Shown here: positions 63,260 to 64,000 of the stretch, piece by piece
Layout: each line of letters begins with the position of its first letter
Position numbering within the stretch: position 1 is the first letter of the stretch
Source: a bacterium
Lineage (GTDB): Bacteria; Planctomycetota; UBA1135; UBA2386
DNA length: 64,000 nucleotides
Reading direction: 5' to 3'
NCBI GenBank assembly: GCA_024743115.1
Contig: JANSXC010000002.1
Coordinates: 288,207 to 352,206, forward strand
Translations under genes and position numbers: made by a program
The notes under the pieces: generated by a model
Told to the model about the DNA's origin: nothing
What the model saw: only the letters and a program-made list of their open reading frames with translations
The model's database searches: none

Positions 63260-63747
63260 AGGTCGAGCAGGAGCAGCAGATCGTCGAGGAGCATCTGCGT
63301 AAGCAGGGCTTCCGGTGGACGAACCAGCGGGCGCTGATCGTTCGCAAGGCGCTCGAGACGCACGACCACTTCACGGCGGAAGAACTGCTCGATCTGTGCC
63401 GCAAGGTCGACTCCAAGGTTTCTCGCGCGACGGTCTATCGCACGCTCGCGGTACTCGAGGAGTCGCGCTTCGTCGAAGGGCTCGAGACCGGGGACGGCGG
63501 TCGTAAGTTCGAGCACGTGATCGGCCACGATCATCACGACCACATGGTCTGCACAGCGTGCGGCAAGATCTTCGAGTTCCATGACGAAGAGCTCGAGCGG
63601 CGCCAGGAACTCGCTGCGCGGCGGCTCGGGTTCAGGATCGAGCACCACAGCTTGCGGATCTACGGCAAGTGTCGCTCGTGTCGCTCTGAGACCGCGGCAA
63701 AGGGCAAGAAGCGGGGCGTGAAAGCGGCTCGGTCGCGCGCGCGATGA
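63256..63747 (+). CDS. Ferric uptake regulator family (Fur) transcription factor
   Basis: The protein is 163 residues, slightly longer than Fur. The winged-helix part is visible as FRWTNQRALIVRKALETHDHF and SRATVYRTLAVLEE. The metal/dimerisation part has GHDHHDHMVCTACGKIFEF and a second Cys pair as CRSC. It may be Fur, PerR, Zur or a similar family member; the metal cannot be told by eye. The basic C-terminal tail (after CRSC) of about 20 residues is unusual. GTG start overlapping purD by 4 bp; its own stop overlaps the next ATG, so purD, this gene and the response regulator form one message. Confidence 0.88.
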   Translation: MKVEQEQQIVEEHLRKQGFRWTNQRALIVRKALETHDHFTAEELLDLCRKVDSKVSRATVYRTLAVLEESRFVEGLETGDGGRKFEHVIGHDHHDHMVCTACGKIFEFHDEELERRQELAARRLGFRIEHHSLRIYGKCRSCRSETAAKGKKRGVKAARSRAR

Positions 63748-64000
63748 CCACGGCGGCGCCGGTGCGCGTGCTCGTCGTCGACGACGAGAAGGACCTGGCG
63801 GAGTCCTGCGCGTTCTTTCTCGAACGTGCCGGCTATCACGCCCGGTGTGCAACGAGCGGCGAAGCCGCGTTGCGGTTGCTCGACGAGCAGCCGTGTTCGC
63901 TCGTCATCACGGACGTACGGATGCCGCGCATGAGCGGCATGGACCTGCTGACGGCGATCAAGCAGCGGGATCCCGATATCGAGGTGCTGATCATCACGGG
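63744..64000 (+). CDS. Response regulator (receiver domain), truncated by the window end
   Basis: Only the first 85 residues are present: a receiver domain with VVDDEKDLAES (acidic pair), phospho-acceptor Asp57 in VITDVRMPRMSG, and the start of the later strand IEVLIITG. The MDLLTAIKQRDPDIEVLIITG-type sequence (here cut short) is common in NtrC-family regulators, which have an AAA+ domain after the receiver, but the output domain is not visible. The ATG overlaps the Fur-family stop (ATGA). Confidence 0.9.
   Translation, partial: MTTAAPVRVLVVDDEKDLAESCAFFLERAGYHARCATSGEAALRLLDEQPCSLVITDVRMPRMSGMDLLTAIKQRDPDIEVLIIT

Overview
The window is GC-rich, gene-dense chromosomal DNA from a Gram-negative-type bacterium, most likely a Planctomycetota. 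The argument is composite. There are many lipoproteins and signal peptides, Lgt, a secreted sulfatase, an RNA polymerase sigma factor fused to a membrane segment and a large carboxypeptidase-regulatory-like region, and a set of secreted proteins that end in the same kind of beta-rich C-terminal domain. No rRNA or tRNA gene was found, so the phylum call is an inference. I see no prophage, insertion sequence, CRISPR array or conjugation gene.

Layout. 1-2.4 kb: the end of a cytochrome c peroxidase/MauG-type protein, a C45-type secreted peptidase and a DUF3667-like zinc-ribbon membrane protein. 2.4-7.1 kb (minus): a compact thrA-thrB-thrC threonine operon, divergent from mnmE. 8.7-14.2 kb: nrdR, a stand-alone ATP-cone protein, smc and a small membrane protein in one tight run. 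14.2-20.8 kb: a lipoprotein joining a serine beta-lactamase fold to a VanX dipeptidase, a minus-strand pair (unknown membrane protein and alpha/beta hydrolase), and a subtilase. 21.1-25.3 kb: citrate synthase, then the 940-residue membrane-fused ECF sigma factor. 25.5-34 kb: an accessory block of secreted proteins, with two tandem kelch paralogues, a sulfatase and two beta-helix-like proteins. 34.1-38.2 kb: M48 lipoprotein, thiolase and a domain-permuted aconitase. 38.2-46.9 kb: small membrane and lipoproteins, a carboxypeptidase-regulatory-like protein, two paralogous SGNH hydrolases, an ECF sigma/membrane-regulator pair and a lipoprotein phosphatase. 47-51.8 kb: lgt, an Ig-like lipoprotein broken by an 11-bp duplication, and queC. 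51.8-56.5 kb: a pilin-like protein, folP, a rhomboid protease, and a coiled-coil/actin-like ATPase pair closed by a strong terminator. 56.6-64 kb: a small anchored coiled-coil protein, a mosaic cell-wall amidase with a redoxin, a membrane protein and a YedF/DsrE protein behind it, then purD, fur and the start of a response regulator in overlapping frames.

Core metabolism (threonine, citrate entry to the TCA cycle, folate, purines, tRNA modification) alternates with envelope and surface genes. The two most interesting items are the actin-like/coiled-coil gene pair at 54.4-56.5 kb, which looks like an uncharacterised cytoskeletal module, and the recurring C-terminal domain on seven secreted proteins, which could be a surface-sorting or attachment signal.
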